Position numbers and translations under genes: made by a program. 64,000 nt of DNA, taken from positions 1 to 64,000 of the forward strand of contig NZ_SRLD01000002.1 in NCBI RefSeq assembly GCF_004745955.1, given 5' to 3'. Under the pieces are notes generated by a model. That model ran no database searches. It worked only from the letters and a program-made list of their open reading frames with translations, and had not been told where the DNA came from. Position 1 is the stretch's first letter; the number at the start of each line of letters is the position of its first letter. Positions 63,282 to 64,000 of this stretch are shown here, one piece after another. The DNA is from Hymenobacter elongatus (GTDB taxonomy: Bacteria; Bacteroidota; Bacteroidia; Cytophagales; Hymenobacteraceae).

Positions 63282-63527
63282 TTAAATATCGTGCCGGTCG
63301 AAGGCGGCTTGCAAATCCTGGCGCATGTGGGTGAAGCGCAACACAGCAGCCGCAATAAACGCATCGTCGAGCAGGGCCCGCACATCGGCCTCACTCGTCA
63401 CATCCATTTCGCTCACCTTATAGGTTTGCTCCAGCTGACCTTTTTCGAGCTTGATGAGGTATTTCCCGTTCCAGGAAAAGAGGGTGATTTTGGCTTCCGG
63501 ATGCGGAATATCGGCAAGCTGGCGCAT
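63282..63527 (-). CDS. small cytosolic protein, unknown
   Basis: An 81-residue protein: MRQLADIPHPEAKITLFSWN, then GKYLIKLEKGQLEQTYKVSE, and a helical end (FIAAAVLRFTHMRQDLQAAF). Conserved-looking composition, no known domain. The ATG at 63527 was chosen; upstream codons look non-coding. Same strand as its neighbours, probably co-transcribed with the coiled-coil gene (52-base gap). Confidence 0.6.
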   Translation of the reverse strand: MRQLADIPHPEAKITLFSWNGKYLIKLEKGQLEQTYKVSEMDVTSEADVRALLDDAFIAAAVLRFTHMRQDLQAAFDRHDI

Positions 63528-63714
63528 GGCGGCGGGGGTTAGCAGTAGTTGGCCGGGCGAAGATAGGCAGCAAGGCCCAACTCCCTTCCGGCCCGCCGCT
63601 ACCGTGTCGCTACCCATGGGGCCAGCCTGGTTCCCCACCGCGTCCCTGCGTCTTATGACCACCCCTTTCCGGCTTCCGCGCCGGAGCGCCGTCAGAACGC
63701 GCTTGCCAGCACTT

Positions 63715-63732
63715 AGAACCTATCCGAGTAGG
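63715..63732. repeat. solo terminal-repeat-like sequence
   Basis: AGAACCTATCCGAGTAGG matches the right end of element C, read inverted and extended one base (AGGGCCTATCCGAATAGG), at 15 of 18 bases; no partner is seen nearby. Confidence 0.35.
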
Positions 63733-63735
63733 CTT

Positions 63736-64000
63736 TTAACGTACGGTGTGCATGATGGCGTAGAGCGAGGCGAGGGAAATGACCGCCCACAGCAGTATGG
63801 CCTGCACAAAGGGGCGCACCCCAACTGAGCGCAGCACCTGGGCCGAAAGCCCGGCCCCAATCAGGAACAACGTCAGCGTGAGGCCAATTTTGGCCAGCAT
63901 CACCGCTACCGGGGCCACGGGCCGCAAGGCGGGCACGTAGGTGTTGAGCAACATTGCGCCGATGAAGCCAAGTATAAAATACGGCAGCTTGAGCTTGGCA
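63736..64000 (-). CDS. YeiH-family putative transporter, C-terminal part
   Basis: The frame enters from the right window edge (AKLKLPYFILGFIGAML) and continues MLLNTYVPALRPVAPVAVMLAK, then IGLTLTLFLIGAGLS and AILLWAVISLASLYAIMH. This is the end of the YeiH/UPF0324 family of about 10-helix membrane proteins. Substrate unknown (sulfate has been suggested for relatives). About 88 residues are in the window. Confidence 0.8.
   Translation of the reverse strand, partial: AKLKLPYFILGFIGAMLLNTYVPALRPVAPVAVMLAKIGLTLTLFLIGAGLSAQVLRSVGVRPFVQAILLWAVISLASLYAIMHTVR

Overview
The window looks like a chromosome segment of a GC-rich Bacteroidota bacterium, most likely Hymenobacter or a close relative (inference). 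The signs are: promoter -7 boxes of the Bacteroidota type TAnnTTTG (two with a perfect TTTG-N19 partner), no Shine-Dalgarno sites at most starts, a fused SecDF, the Bacteroidota-type GlmU-like sugar nucleotidyltransferase, a zinc-free L31, a TonB-dependent receptor behind a TPP riboswitch, DUF2490 and DUF3575-like barrels, lipoproteins with an SDDDD surface-export signal, and paired ferritin-like proteins. I see no tRNA, rRNA, CRISPR array or intact prophage.

Layout. 1-126: 3' end of an IS5-type transposase. 0.1-6.7 kb, mostly minus strand: rfbD-like reductase, cyclophilin, hemC, holB, GlmU-like enzyme, rpmE2. 6.9-13.2 kb, plus: small secreted proteins, rdgB, udk, a Cys-rich lipoprotein, secDF. 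13.7-17.4 kb, minus: Nfu, aroC, BatD. 17.6-21.0 kb, plus: two tandem pairs of Tat-exported diiron ferritin-like proteins. 21.5-23.9 kb, minus: queG and ruvB. 24.1-28.3 kb is accessory: hypothetical proteins, a HIRAN protein, an AT-rich array of 21-bp units, a winged-helix gene, DUF4268 and several palindromic elements. 28.4-35.5 kb, minus: glutaryl-CoA dehydrogenase, TPP-riboswitch TonB receptor, and a pnuC-nadR-like-aldose epimerase-GNAT operon whose last gene carries a nonsense codon. 35.6-50.7 kb, plus: rhodanese, hrpB, DUF2490, guaB, an RsbU/RsbV/RsbW partner-switching module, two parvulin chaperones, MoxR, GNAT. 50.7-60 kb: outer-membrane barrel, recA, DUF3108, PhoB/PhoR-like two-component pair, RluA-type synthase, rplM-rpsI-rpsB-tsf. 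60-64 kb, minus: a 43-residue membrane protein, DUF3089 lipoprotein, SHOCT protein, secreted coiled-coil protein, and the end of a YeiH-type transporter.

Most genes are housekeeping. The unusual content lies in the intergenic DNA. (1) About twelve units beginning ATCCA or a variant follow each other at exactly 21 bp from 25580 to 25831, between a HIRAN gene and a winged-helix gene. (2) A family of palindromic, MITE-like elements occurs at 13.3, 15.7, 22.5-22.8, 25.8, 26.5-26.7 and 28.3 kb; the ends of two resemble the end of the IS5 remnant at the window edge. (3) A TPP riboswitch controls a TonB receptor close to a PnuC/NadR-like operon, which suggests vitamin (thiamine or nicotinamide riboside) uptake.

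Gaps over 300 bases: 8807-9056 holds nothing I recognise; 13205-13675, 15588-15898, 22452-22851 and 26370-26798 hold terminators and palindromic elements; 25484-25949 holds the 21-bp array plus one element; 32249-32611 holds the riboswitch.
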